This document shows, one piece after another, positions 1 to 7,320 of a stretch of DNA of 25,903 nucleotides. The translations under genes were made by a program, and so were the position numbers. The first letter of the stretch is position 1; each line of letters begins with the position of its first letter. The DNA is from Pseudomonadota bacterium (GTDB lineage Bacteria; Pseudomonadota; Alphaproteobacteria; Rhizobiales; Rhizobiaceae): assembly GCA_023444445.1 (NCBI GenBank), contig JAEXMK010000037.1, forward strand, positions 1 to 25,903, in the 5' to 3' direction. Under the pieces are notes generated by a model. It was not told where the DNA came from. It saw only the letters and a list, made by a program, of their open reading frames with translations, and did no database searches.

Positions 1-30
1 GGGGGGGGCGGGTGGGCGCGGCCCCCCGGA
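1..30. other. Low-complexity G/C-rich window edge
   Basis: The first 30 bases are almost only G and C, starting with a run of eight G and followed by GGG-containing blocks and a run of six C. The monooxygenase gene ends at 37, so this lies just beyond its stop codon. It could be real intergenic DNA with quadruplex potential, but a run of G at a sequence end is also a common assembly or sequencing artefact. I see no gene signal here. Confidence 0.4.
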
Positions 31-36
31 GCATGA

Positions 37-1839
37 TCAGGACAGATGATGCGGTTCTTGCAGCCCGTAGACGGGTGTCTTAAGTCCCGCCTGTCTGGCT
101 TTGAGCTGTAGTGACAGATATTGCGAATAATGGCGGGACTGATGCAGGTTGCCGCCGTGGAACCACAGGGCTTGCTGCCGGGTCGGCTTCCACATGTTTC
201 GCTGTTCTCCTTCCCATGGGCCCGGATCCTTGGTCGTGTCGGAGCCGAGGCCCCAGCATTTCCCTACCTTGTCCGCCACTTCCCGCGAAATGAGATCGGC
301 CGCCCAGCCGTTCATCGAGCCATAACCGGTGGCATAGACCACCAGATCGGCGGGCAGTTCCGTGCCGTCCTTCAACACCACGGCATTTTCGGTGAGATGT
401 GAGACGTCCACGCCGGATTTCAGCTTGATAGAGCCGTCGATCACGAGATCGCAGGCCCCGACATCGATGTAGTAACCCGAGCCGCGTCGCAGATATTTCA
501 TGAAGAGACCGGATTCATCATCGCCGAAATCGAGCATGAAACCGGCCTTTTCCAGCGCCGCATAAAAATCAGCATCCTGTTCGCGAATACGATCGTAAAT
601 CGGAACCTGGAATTCATGCATGATCCTGTAGGGCAGCGAGGCGAAGATGAGGTCGGCCTTGCGCGTGGTCATGCCGTTCGCAACCGCGCGTTCGGAATAG
701 AGGTCACCGAGGCCGATCTCCATCAGCGAGTCCGACTTGACGATATGGGTGGAGGAACGCTGTAGCATGGTGACGTCAGCGCCGGCTTCCCAGAGCGCTG
801 CGCAGATATCATGCGCGGAGTTGTTGGAGCCGATCACCACGACCTTTTTGCCGGCATAGGCGTCCGGGCCAGGATGCTGCGAGGAATGTTGCTGTTCGCC
901 CTTGAAGACGTCCTGACCGGGGAATTTCGGCACATTGGCCTTGCCGGACATGCCGGTCGCCAGCACCAGCTGTTTCGGGCGCAGCACGACCTCCTTTCCG
1001 GCGCGATCGACAACCACCGTCCATTCGCCCGTCGCCTCGTCATATTGCGCCGATTTGCAGGTGGTGGAGCCCCAGTAATTCAACTCCATGACCCTGGTAT
1101 ACATTTCCAGCCAGTCGCCCACCTTGTCCTTCGGTGTGAAGACAGGCCAGTTTTCCGGGAAGGGGATATAGGGCAGGTGGTCGTACCAGACCGGATCATG
1201 CAGGCAGAGCGATTTATAACGCTTGCGCCAGCTGTCGCCGGGCCGCTCGTTCTTTTCGATGATGATCGTCGGCACGCCGAGCTGGCGAAGCCGCGCGCCA
1301 AGCGCAATGCCGCCCTGTCCGCCGCCGATGATGACGGCATAGGGCTGCTCCGAGTAACCAAGTTCGGCTGCCTCGGTCTCGCGCTTTTCCTTCCAGGTCC
1401 GGCGGTTGCGGTCGTGGCCGTGCTCCGCACCCATGGGCCGGCGGATACCCTTTGGCTCCTCGTGGCCTTTCAGTTCGCTCATGGTGGTGAGCAGGGTCCA
1501 GATCAGCCCGTCCTTCAGGCGGATATGGCCGTAACCGCGGGCGACCCCGGTCTCGAACTCGAACCAGCCTTCGGTGACGCCGCCGCCTTCCGAAGCCTGT
1601 TCCTTCACATCCTGCACGAAGCCAGAGGGTTTGATCGCCGCAAGCTGGGCTGTCAGCATGTCGCGAATCTGTTCGCGGCCCTCCAGCGTCTTCAGGTTCC
1701 AGGTGAAAGTCACGAGATCGCGCCAGTAGCAATCGGCCTGGAACAGGTTGACGGCGGCGTCTATGTCGCCGGCTTCAAGCGCATTGCCGAGCTTTGAAAG
1801 AACCGTGTCGATTTTGGTGGCGGGACTGACGTCAAGCAT
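37..1839 (-). CDS. Flavin-containing monooxygenase with N-terminal NTF2/SnoaL-like domain
   Basis: A 600-aa FAD- and NAD(P)H-dependent monooxygenase of the FMO/Baeyer-Villiger superfamily, predicted cytoplasmic. Residues about 1-125 look like a SnoaL/NTF2-type cone domain. The FAD Rossmann motif is IGGGQGG at 171-177, the FMO-type fingerprint FKGEQQHSSQH is at 312-322, the NADP-binding motif VIGSNNSA is at 335-342, and an ATGY motif lies in the C-terminal part. I chose the ATG at 1839 because GGAGGAG lies 6 nt upstream; in-frame ATGs at 1845 and 1854 sit on or before that site. The gene follows the alcohol dehydrogenase on the same strand, 113 bp downstream and separated by a hairpin, so it is probably in the same sigma-54-driven unit. 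The pair could oxidise an alcohol to a carbonyl and then oxygenate it. The monooxygenase assignment is firm; the substrate is unknown. Confidence 0.88.
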   Translation of the reverse strand: MLDVSPATKIDTVLSKLGNALEAGDIDAAVNLFQADCYWRDLVTFTWNLKTLEGREQIRDMLTAQLAAIKPSGFVQDVKEQASEGGGVTEGWFEFETGVARGYGHIRLKDGLIWTLLTTMSELKGHEEPKGIRRPMGAEHGHDRNRRTWKEKRETEAAELGYSEQPYAVIIGGGQGGIALGARLRQLGVPTIIIEKNERPGDSWRKRYKSLCLHDPVWYDHLPYIPFPENWPVFTPKDKVGDWLEMYTRVMELNYWGSTTCKSAQYDEATGEWTVVVDRAGKEVVLRPKQLVLATGMSGKANVPKFPGQDVFKGEQQHSSQHPGPDAYAGKKVVVIGSNNSAHDICAALWEAGADVTMLQRSSTHIVKSDSLMEIGLGDLYSERAVANGMTTRKADLIFASLPYRIMHEFQVPIYDRIREQDADFYAALEKAGFMLDFGDDESGLFMKYLRRGSGYYIDVGACDLVIDGSIKLKSGVDVSHLTENAVVLKDGTELPADLVVYATGYGSMNGWAADLISREVADKVGKCWGLGSDTTKDPGPWEGEQRNMWKPTRQQALWFHGGNLHQSRHYSQYLSLQLKARQAGLKTPVYGLQEPHHLS

Positions 1840-1905
1840 ATTCATCTCCTCCATGGTGCTTGGTCTGATGGCGGAGCGGCGGTGTCGCCGCCCCGAAAGC
1901 CAATC

Positions 1906-1945
1906 GCCTGCGCATACCGGGCTCCTCTTCCCGGCATGCGCAGGC
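1906..1945 (-). other. Intercistronic hairpin between dehydrogenase and monooxygenase
   Basis: The arms 1906-1921 and 1930-1945 form a 16-bp stem with a single A/C mismatch around an 8-nt loop. It starts 7 nt after the dehydrogenase stop codon in the direction of transcription. No T-run follows, so it is more likely an mRNA 3'-end stabiliser or partial attenuator than a full intrinsic terminator. A second small hairpin (6-bp arms, 1876-1891) lies between it and the monooxygenase ribosome binding site. Confidence 0.6.
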
Positions 1946-1952
1946 GGAAAGC

Positions 1953-3026
1953 CTATTTCGAAAGATCGATCAGGATTTTCAGATGCGTGCCGGCCGGGTC
2001 GAGCAGGGCATCGAAGCCCTCGGTCACCGCCGTATCCAGCGTGATGCGTTTGGTGACGATCTTCGTTGCTGGCAGCAGGCCCGAGGCAATGAGCCGGATG
2101 ACGCGCGGCCAGTAATGGGTCGGATAGGCCCATGAACCCTTGATCTCCAGATCGCGGAACGTCACCTGGAACCAGTCGATGGGGTTTTCATGCGGGTGCA
2201 GCCCGGTCTGGACGACAACGCCCTGCTGGCGCACGGCGTCAACACAGGCCTTGAGCGCATGTTCATTACCCACGCATTCGATTGCAACGTCGCAGCCAAC
2301 CTTGCCTTCGGTTGCCGAGCGAACGACATCACCGACATTGTCGCGCTTTGGGTTGATGGTGATGACGTCGGGGATGATGCTGCGGGCAAGGTCGAGACGG
2401 GCATCATTCAGATCGGAGACGAAAAGCTGCGCAGCACCCGCCGCACGTGCGGCGAGAAGCGTGAGCATGCCGATCGGGCCAGCGCCCGTTACCAGAACGC
2501 TGTTGCCGGCGGTGACGCCACCGCGATCACAGGCATAGACGGCAACGGCCGAGGGTTCCACCAGCGCGGCCTCTTCATCGGTCATCTCGTCTGGAATTTT
2601 CTGGACGTTATATTCGTTGACGAGTGCTGCCTCCGCCATGCCGCCGCCATCCCAGCTGAGACCGACCAGTGCCAGCTGCGTGCTGAGATGGAAAAGGCCA
2701 CGATCTGCAAAATAATCGCCGGATCGCGGCATGACGAGCGGCTGGATGGAGACGCGGTCACCGACGCTGACCGAAGTCACACCTTCGCCGATCGCCTCAA
2801 CCACGCCACCGAATTCATGGCCCAGGACCTGGGGGCCGTGAGCCCCGGTGAAGGGATGCGGTTCTGTGGGGATGAAGATCGGACCATAACTATATTCATG
2901 CAGATCGGTGCCGCAGATGCCGACAAACCGGTTGCGGACGAGGACCTGTCCCGGTCCCGGCCGTTTCGGTTCGGGAATATCTTCGATCCGCAAATCCTTG
3001 GCTGCATGAAATCTGAGCGCGCGCAT
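1953..3026 (-). CDS. Zinc-dependent alcohol dehydrogenase, 2,3-butanediol dehydrogenase-like
   Basis: A 357-aa medium-chain dehydrogenase predicted to oxidise a secondary alcohol or vicinal diol in the cytoplasm. Catalytic-zinc residues are visible: GICGTD with Cys38, GHE at His70-Glu71, and Glu157. The nucleotide-binding motif VTGAGPIG lies near 179-186, and an acidic Asp at about 205 after the second strand suggests NAD rather than NADP. The lobe that normally carries four structural-zinc cysteines (about residues 95-115) has none, which is unusual for the butanediol dehydrogenase branch. The ATG at 3026 has GGAG 8 nt upstream. A -24/-12 promoter and likely enhancer palindromes sit between it and the AcoR-like activator gene upstream, strongly suggesting activation by that protein. 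Threonine/sorbitol/xylitol dehydrogenase activity is an alternative. Confidence 0.87.
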   Translation of the reverse strand: MRALRFHAAKDLRIEDIPEPKRPGPGQVLVRNRFVGICGTDLHEYSYGPIFIPTEPHPFTGAHGPQVLGHEFGGVVEAIGEGVTSVSVGDRVSIQPLVMPRSGDYFADRGLFHLSTQLALVGLSWDGGGMAEAALVNEYNVQKIPDEMTDEEAALVEPSAVAVYACDRGGVTAGNSVLVTGAGPIGMLTLLAARAAGAAQLFVSDLNDARLDLARSIIPDVITINPKRDNVGDVVRSATEGKVGCDVAIECVGNEHALKACVDAVRQQGVVVQTGLHPHENPIDWFQVTFRDLEIKGSWAYPTHYWPRVIRLIASGLLPATKIVTKRITLDTAVTEGFDALLDPAGTHLKILIDLSK

Positions 3027-3061
3027 GTTTTCTCCTCGATGGCACTTGATGCCAGAGAAGG

Positions 3062-3077
3062 TGCAATGCCCATGCCA
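3062..3077 (-). promoter_or_regulatory. Sigma-54 (-24/-12) promoter for the dehydrogenase
   Basis: Read on the minus strand the site is TGGCATGGGCATTGCA. It matches the consensus TGGCAYG-N4-TTGCW, with GG and GC separated by exactly 10 nt. Transcription should start about 12 nt further on, near 3050, giving a leader of about 25 nt with a GGAG ribosome binding site before the ATG at 3026. The adjacent gene encodes a sigma-54 activator, which supports the call. Confidence 0.85.
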
Positions 3078-3142
3078 GCAGGGTCTTCTCCAAGGAAGGC
3101 CTGAAATCGCTGGGTTTTACGGAAGGGCCTGTTTCGCGAGCT

Positions 3143-3170
3143 GCCACAGCTGTGGCGCTACAGCTGTGGC
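3143..3170. promoter_or_regulatory. Two adjacent 14-bp palindromes, probable activator binding sites (UAS)
   Basis: Bases 3143-3156 read GCCACAGCTGTGGC, a perfect palindrome. Bases 3157-3170 read GCTACAGCTGTGGC, the same word with one change, directly abutting. They lie about 70-95 bp upstream of the -24/-12 promoter, the usual place for an enhancer bound by a Fis-type sigma-54 activator. They also sit 13 bp past the stop codon of the AcoR-like gene. Binding by that protein is inferred. Confidence 0.7.
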
Positions 3171-3183
3171 ATATGCCTCACCT

Positions 3184-5115
3184 TCAGTGAGGTTTTCCGA
3201 TGCCGAGGCGCCGCATGCGGCGATGCAGGGTCGTGCGATCGACACCGATCCGCCGGGCCGCCTCTGAAATATTGCCGTTGCAGGCGGCCAGCAATGCGCG
3301 GAGATCGGTGCCGCGGCTATCGATCATGGGGGTGGTGGATGCGGTGGTGAGATGCTCCGGAAGGTCTTCCGCCGTAATCAGCCCGTCGTCGCAAAGGGCA
3401 GCCGCAAAGGCGATCGCATTGTCCAGTTCGCGGATATTGCCCGGCCAGTTGTGGTGCAGGATCGCCAAGTGGGCGGCGTTGGAGAGCGTTAGCGGCCGGC
3501 CGGGCAGGCCGTGTTTTTCGAGTATCCTGTCGAGAAGCCACGGAAAATCGTCGCGCTCGCTGAGTGCCGGCAGCGTCAGGACCGCCGCGTTTAGCCGGTA
3601 ATAGAGATCTTCGCGGAATGTGCCGGCGCGTACCATGTCGCTTAAGGGACGGTGAGACGCCGAGATAACTCTGAAATCCACTTTCTGCGGCGTGGAACCA
3701 CCGACGGGCAGGACTTCCCCTTCCGCCAGGACGCGCAAAAGCCGGCTCTGCGCCGCAAACGGCATGTCACCGATCTCGTCAAGGAAAAGCGTTCCGCCCT
3801 GCGCCTCCTCCACCAGCCCCTTGCGCCCTTTCGCCAGAGCGCCGGTGAAGGCTCCCGGTAGATAGCCGAACAGCTCACTTTCGATCAGCTGTTCGGGAAT
3901 GGCAGCGCAATTGACGGCGACGAAGCGGCCCGAAGCACCGCTGACATCGTGGATGATGCGGGCGAGATGTTCCTTGCCGGTGCCGGTCTGGCCCTGCAGC
4001 AGGATCGGCAGTCTTGCGGGCGCAAGTTTTCCCACCTTCCTCCTGAGATTTCGAACCGCGGGGCCATCACCGCCAATCCTCTCGATCGCCGGCTGCGGTC
4101 TTGCGCGGGCAAGCGGAACGGTGGACCTGCGCTGTTGCGGTTCGATCGCGTGCGCGTAAAGCACGCTCCCGTCTCTGACGACGATGCGCCTTTCCTGCGG
4201 CAGGCTGGAGCGGGTGAGGGAGGCAAGCTCATCGAAATCGGCTTCGAAAAACTCCTCCAATCGTTGTCCGAGCAGACGCTCGGGCATGCGCCAGTCGAGC
4301 CCACGCGATGCGGCGAGAAGGCGGGCGGCGGCGTGCGTCATGCCCGTGATCCGACCGGAGCCGTCGACCGACAGGGCCGCTTCCGGGTCGACATCCAGAA
4401 ATTCGGGCGCACCTGCAAAGCGCAGAACCAGATCATGCCGGCTGCTGGCCATCAGATTGGCAAGTTCGATTCTCCGCACGGTGGAGGAAACCAGATGGTG
4501 GGCCATGTTCTGGCTCGTCTTCAGGATTGGCGAACTAAGCAGCGAGATATCGAGTACCGCTGTCAGGGCGCCCTGTGTATCGTAGATCGGCGCTGCGGTG
4601 CAGGAGAGCGGCGTGTGTGTCACATCGAAATGATCGGTCTGGTGGATGGTGAGCGATTCGCCGGTTGCGATGCAGGCGCCAACGGCGCAGGTGCCGGCGC
4701 GTGGTTCCGACCATTCCGAGCCGAGATAAAGCCCAGCCTTGCGCAGATTGTTGTTGAAGGAGGGATCACCCAGGAACTCGACCGTCACGCCCTGTCGATC
4801 GGAAAGGAGGAGGACGTAATTCTGCTCCGCCACTTGTCGGTAAAGCCGTTCCAGCCCGGAGCGGGCAATGTGCACGAGATCTTCCGCCTGCTGGCGATGC
4901 TCTCGAAGACGTGTCTCGGAGACGATGACCGCTTCACGCGCCTTGGTCGGATCAAGCTGATAGGTGTCGAGGCAACGCCGCCAGGATTCCAGCACCACCG
5001 TATCCCGGCCGGTATTCCTGCCCTGACCGACGGTCTCGATTTCCTTGATATGATCCGAAAAGCCCATAAACCACCGGCTCTGGACAGCCGCCTCCCGTGA
5101 TTTTCCAGTGATCAT
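3184..5115 (-). CDS. Sigma-54-dependent transcriptional activator, AcoR-like
   Basis: A 643-aa enhancer-binding protein. Order of parts: an N-terminal sensory GAF-like region (about 75-195), a second sensory segment (about 225-330), an AAA+ domain (about 345-575) with Walker A GQTGTGKE at 375-382, the sigma-54 contact motif GAFTGA at 421-426 and Walker B GTLFLDEIGD at 441-450, and a Fis-type helix-turn-helix at about 614-636. The layout matches AcoR, which activates acetoin and butanediol genes. The dehydrogenase directly downstream is butanediol-dehydrogenase-like and has a sigma-54 promoter, so it is the likely target. The start is uncertain: the ATG at 5115 has a weak ribosome site, and an in-frame ATG at 5067 (627 aa) is about as good. 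The inducer is probably a small carbonyl or diol, which is inference. Confidence 0.9.
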   Translation of the reverse strand: MITGKSREAAVQSRWFMGFSDHIKEIETVGQGRNTGRDTVVLESWRRCLDTYQLDPTKAREAVIVSETRLREHRQQAEDLVHIARSGLERLYRQVAEQNYVLLLSDRQGVTVEFLGDPSFNNNLRKAGLYLGSEWSEPRAGTCAVGACIATGESLTIHQTDHFDVTHTPLSCTAAPIYDTQGALTAVLDISLLSSPILKTSQNMAHHLVSSTVRRIELANLMASSRHDLVLRFAGAPEFLDVDPEAALSVDGSGRITGMTHAAARLLAASRGLDWRMPERLLGQRLEEFFEADFDELASLTRSSLPQERRIVVRDGSVLYAHAIEPQQRRSTVPLARARPQPAIERIGGDGPAVRNLRRKVGKLAPARLPILLQGQTGTGKEHLARIIHDVSGASGRFVAVNCAAIPEQLIESELFGYLPGAFTGALAKGRKGLVEEAQGGTLFLDEIGDMPFAAQSRLLRVLAEGEVLPVGGSTPQKVDFRVISASHRPLSDMVRAGTFREDLYYRLNAAVLTLPALSERDDFPWLLDRILEKHGLPGRPLTLSNAAHLAILHHNWPGNIRELDNAIAFAAALCDDGLITAEDLPEHLTTASTTPMIDSRGTDLRALLAACNGNISEAARRIGVDRTTLHRRMRRLGIGKPH

Positions 5116-5173
5116 AACCAGTTTTATGAAGCCTGGCTAATCTTCCGGCGATTTTTTGGCATATAGGATTTAA

Positions 5174-5185
5174 AGCACCTGTGCT
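5174..5185 (-). terminator. Possible weak terminator after the TPR gene
   Basis: A 5-bp stem AGCAC/GTGCT with a 2-nt loop follows the TPR stop codon by 4 nt and is followed on the minus strand by TTAAAT. It is short, so the call is tentative. It would separate the TPR gene from the activator gene downstream on the same strand. Confidence 0.3.
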
Positions 5186-5189
5186 GCTG

Positions 5190-5513
5190 TCAACTGGCGC
5201 TGAGGCTGCGCGTCTGCAAACGTCGCAGCCGTACCTCCATCTGTCTTTTCGCCTGAATGTCGCCCTGCCTGATGGCGACTGCCACGCCTTTCACCCAGGC
5301 CGCGGCGGCATCGTCTTGATCTCCCAGCTGCGCTCGGCATTCACCGAGTGCCGCCCATACCGCCGAATAGTCGGGATTCTGCCGGAGGGCTTCTTGCAGA
5401 TGGAACGCGGCGTCTTCGAAACGCTGCGTGTCCATCAGGGTTTTCGCGATGGAAAAGCGCAAGACGGAGCTGTCCCTCCCGCTTTCCAACACCTTCATGA
5501 GCTTTTCAATCAT
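5190..5513 (-). CDS. Small tetratricopeptide-repeat protein
   Basis: A 107-aa protein with no signal peptide. Residues about 18-50 and 51-84 form two helical hairpins of TPR type (the ALRQNPDYSAVWAALGECRA segment is typical), followed by a basic C-terminal helix. TPRs mediate protein-protein contacts; the partner is unknown. The ATG at 5513 is preceded by GGA about 8 nt upstream. The same frame stays open far upstream, to 6476, but that stretch is antisense to a membrane-protein gene and has no protein-like character. It is transcribed in the same direction as the activator gene, 74 bp away, but nothing visible ties their functions together. Confidence 0.7.
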   Translation of the reverse strand: MIEKLMKVLESGRDSSVLRFSIAKTLMDTQRFEDAAFHLQEALRQNPDYSAVWAALGECRAQLGDQDDAAAAWVKGVAVAIRQGDIQAKRQMEVRLRRLQTRSLSAS

Positions 5514-5522
5514 CGTTATTCC

Positions 5523-5582
5523 GTTGCAATAGTGATGCCTGTTGCAAACCGGTACGACGTCAAGCGTGGTTGAGGTCAAGCG
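5523..5582. promoter_or_regulatory. Short direct repeats in a divergent promoter region
   Basis: Between the TPR gene (minus) and the membrane-protein gene (plus) there are two pairs of direct repeats. GTTGCAA occurs at 5523-5529 and 5541-5547 (18 bp apart), and GTCAAGCG occurs at 5559-5566 and 5575-5582 (16 bp apart). They may be regulator binding sites, but no known motif is recognised. Confidence 0.3.
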
Positions 5583-5699
5583 GAGATTTCGGCACTTTCG
5601 CGATGTCGGGAAATACGCGAGTTGAACGGACCATCGCTTGGCGCTAAAGCTCCAGCGTCCCTTCAAGATCAAGACGATCCTCCCAAGGCCGCTGGTTTT

Positions 5700-6695
5700 A
5701 TGATCCCTGTTGCTCTCCCATCCGTTGAAGCGCTGCTTCTTCTCGCCTTCCTTCTCGTCACGACCTTCGTCTGGGTCGTCTGGACCCTGGGTCTTGTCGT
5801 TCGATATGCGGCAGGGCGCTGGAAACGACCGATGATCCTGCCCTATGGGCTGGTAACCGCTGTTGCACTCTTCACCCTGTGGCAGATCGGCGATTTTTCT
5901 CTCCAGATGCGTGCTTATGAAAACGAGAGGGCGGCAAGTTATCGCCCGGAGCTTTCGGAGCCGACACGCCTTGGCCAGATCGATATGCCAAAGGGCACGA
6001 AACTCGAACTGGCGGTCGCCAATACGCCGGAATCCTTCAATCGCGCCCTGTTTCCGCATCCGGTGTCCGTTGCCGATATCGATGCCGTGGAGATCGCCCG
6101 TTATATTTCGATCAAAACCAACGAGAATTACGAGACGATCGGCTTTACCCCTGACAATATGCGGATAACCGGCAAAGGCGTGACCACCCAGAGCGGCTGG
6201 CTCTGTGACGCGACACAGCCTGTGCAATTCGAGCTGAAGCCCGATGGCGGCATATCCGCCTTCAGCACATGTGTTCTTGCCGATGGCAATGTCGTCGATG
6301 GTATCCTTTTGCCGAAAAGCACGTTCCTGCGTTCCTCTACCGGCAATGTCTATACCGATGGTTTTGTCGACAGTGAAAGATGGGTTCTCGATACGCCGGA
6401 AGGTCAACCCATCCGGATCGATAATTTCGATCTTTCGGAAGTGACGCTTGCCCTTGATGGCGAGCGAAAACTCCACGAGGTCAGAAGAGCGGTCCTGTCA
6501 AAGGATGCGACACTCGGAACGTATCAGCATGCCGCCGGAAGCAATATTCGTTACAATCCCCGGCATCTTCGCGATGACTATCCCGGCGGGTGGCTGATAA
6601 TCCCGCCTTTGCCTGCTTCCGATGCTCCTCCGGTTCCGGCGAGTGAGATCGTGCAGGCCAGAGACGGAAAGCTTCTGGCCGTCCTTGCGAATTGA
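5700..6695 (+). CDS. Unrecognised membrane protein with two N-terminal TM helices
   Basis: A 331-aa protein from the ATG at 5700. Two hydrophobic helices lie at about residues 8-35 and 46-63, followed by a soluble region of about 265 residues that is probably periplasmic and mixed alpha/beta in character. Two cysteines in that region (SGWLCDATQ and SAFSTCVLADG) could form a disulfide. A TTG at 5622 would add 26 polar residues. Neither start has a strong ribosome site; the ATG was preferred because the hydrophobic segment begins soon after it. The gene converges on the curli locus, with 46 bp between stop codons. I do not recognise the family and assign no function. Confidence 0.65.
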   Translation: MIPVALPSVEALLLLAFLLVTTFVWVVWTLGLVVRYAAGRWKRPMILPYGLVTAVALFTLWQIGDFSLQMRAYENERAASYRPELSEPTRLGQIDMPKGTKLELAVANTPESFNRALFPHPVSVADIDAVEIARYISIKTNENYETIGFTPDNMRITGKGVTTQSGWLCDATQPVQFELKPDGGISAFSTCVLADGNVVDGILLPKSTFLRSSTGNVYTDGFVDSERWVLDTPEGQPIRIDNFDLSEVTLALDGERKLHEVRRAVLSKDATLGTYQHAAGSNIRYNPRHLRDDYPGGWLIIPPLPASDAPPVPASEIVQARDGKLLAVLAN

Positions 6696-6741
6696 GCCGG
6701 CGCGGCGGGGTGCCTCGGGGCATGGCTGTCCGGCAATTGTC

Positions 6742-7155
6742 TTACCAGCCATAACTGAAGGTCAGGCCACTGCCATTGTCGCCATTCTGCACGACATTGG
6801 TGTCCGTGTTGCGCCCATACTGGAAAATGCCATAGGCGTTGCTGTTGCCATTCTGCTGCAACGTCGCGGAATGGCCGTTGCCGCGTTGCCGGATAAAACC
6901 GAGATTGCCGCCGCCATTCTGGGCGATGCCCGCCGCATTGCCGCGGCCGAGCTGTTTTATGTCGGCATCCTTAAAGTTGCGATAAAGCGAATAGGCGCGC
7001 AGCCCGGTCGAAAGCAGATCGCCATCGGCGTTGTCGCCGGGCGCGAGATCGAAGGAGATGCGGCCGCCGGCATGGGCGGGCGCTGCAAATCCGAGCGGCG
7101 TCAGGCCACCAACAAGCAGGGTGACGGTGAGAAGTTTCAATATATTGCGGGTCAT
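6742..7155 (-). CDS. Curlin-repeat amyloid subunit (CsgB/CsgA-like)
   Basis: A 137-aa secreted protein with a signal peptide ending near AAPAHA (about residue 29), a non-repetitive stretch of about 38 residues, then six curlin units starting at Gln68, 79, 90, 101, 112 and 123. The spacing is exactly 11 residues and the pattern is QxGxxN. Curlin repeats stack into a beta-solenoid amyloid on the cell surface. The shorter repeat array and the long non-repeat N-terminal region could suit a nucleator (CsgB role), but this is inference. I chose the ATG at 7155 because GGAG lies 7 nt upstream; an ATG at 7167 would add four residues. It is separated from csgH by a strong terminator, so it probably has its own promoter in 7156-7261. 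Confidence 0.82.
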   Translation of the reverse strand: MTRNILKLLTVTLLVGGLTPLGFAAPAHAGGRISFDLAPGDNADGDLLSTGLRAYSLYRNFKDADIKQLGRGNAAGIAQNGGGNLGFIRQRGNGHSATLQQNGNSNAYGIFQYGRNTDTNVVQNGDNGSGLTFSYGW

Positions 7156-7261
7156 TCTTATCTCCATCTGTCAGCACCTTGCCGATGATCCATAATCGCA
7201 TCCCGCAACTGAACCCGACCGGAATTACCCATTCACATCGCGTTCAGTCGCCAGGTGCGCG

Positions 7262-7292
7262 CAAAAGAAAAGGGCGCCGGAACCGGCGCCCT
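7262..7292 (-). terminator. Intrinsic terminator downstream of csgH
   Basis: Arms 7271-7280 and 7283-7292 are perfectly complementary over 10 bp (AGGGCGCCGG / CCGGCGCCCT). On the minus strand the stem is followed by TTTCTTTTG. It lies about 30 bp past the csgH stop codon and before the second curlin gene, so transcripts of csgA-csgH should end here. Confidence 0.85.
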
Positions 7293-7320
7293 CTCGGGAA
7301 GATTTAAAGCGTGCGGCAAC

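Noticed and set aside
811..1797. Open frame of 328 codons on the plus strand
   Set aside because: It lies wholly opposite the flavin monooxygenase, whose motifs are clear; this is a GC-rich shadow frame.
3143..3170. Palindromes as a terminator for the activator gene
   Set aside because: No T-run follows, and the two-copy perfect symmetry and distance to the sigma-54 promoter fit protein binding sites better.
5514..6476. Long open frame upstream of the TPR start on the minus strand
   Set aside because: It is antisense to the membrane-protein gene, has no domain character, and the TPR protein has its own plausible start at 5513.
6622..7188. Plus-strand open frame rich in Ala, Ile and Val with repeat character
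   Set aside because: The apparent repeats are the reverse complement of the curlin units on the minus strand.
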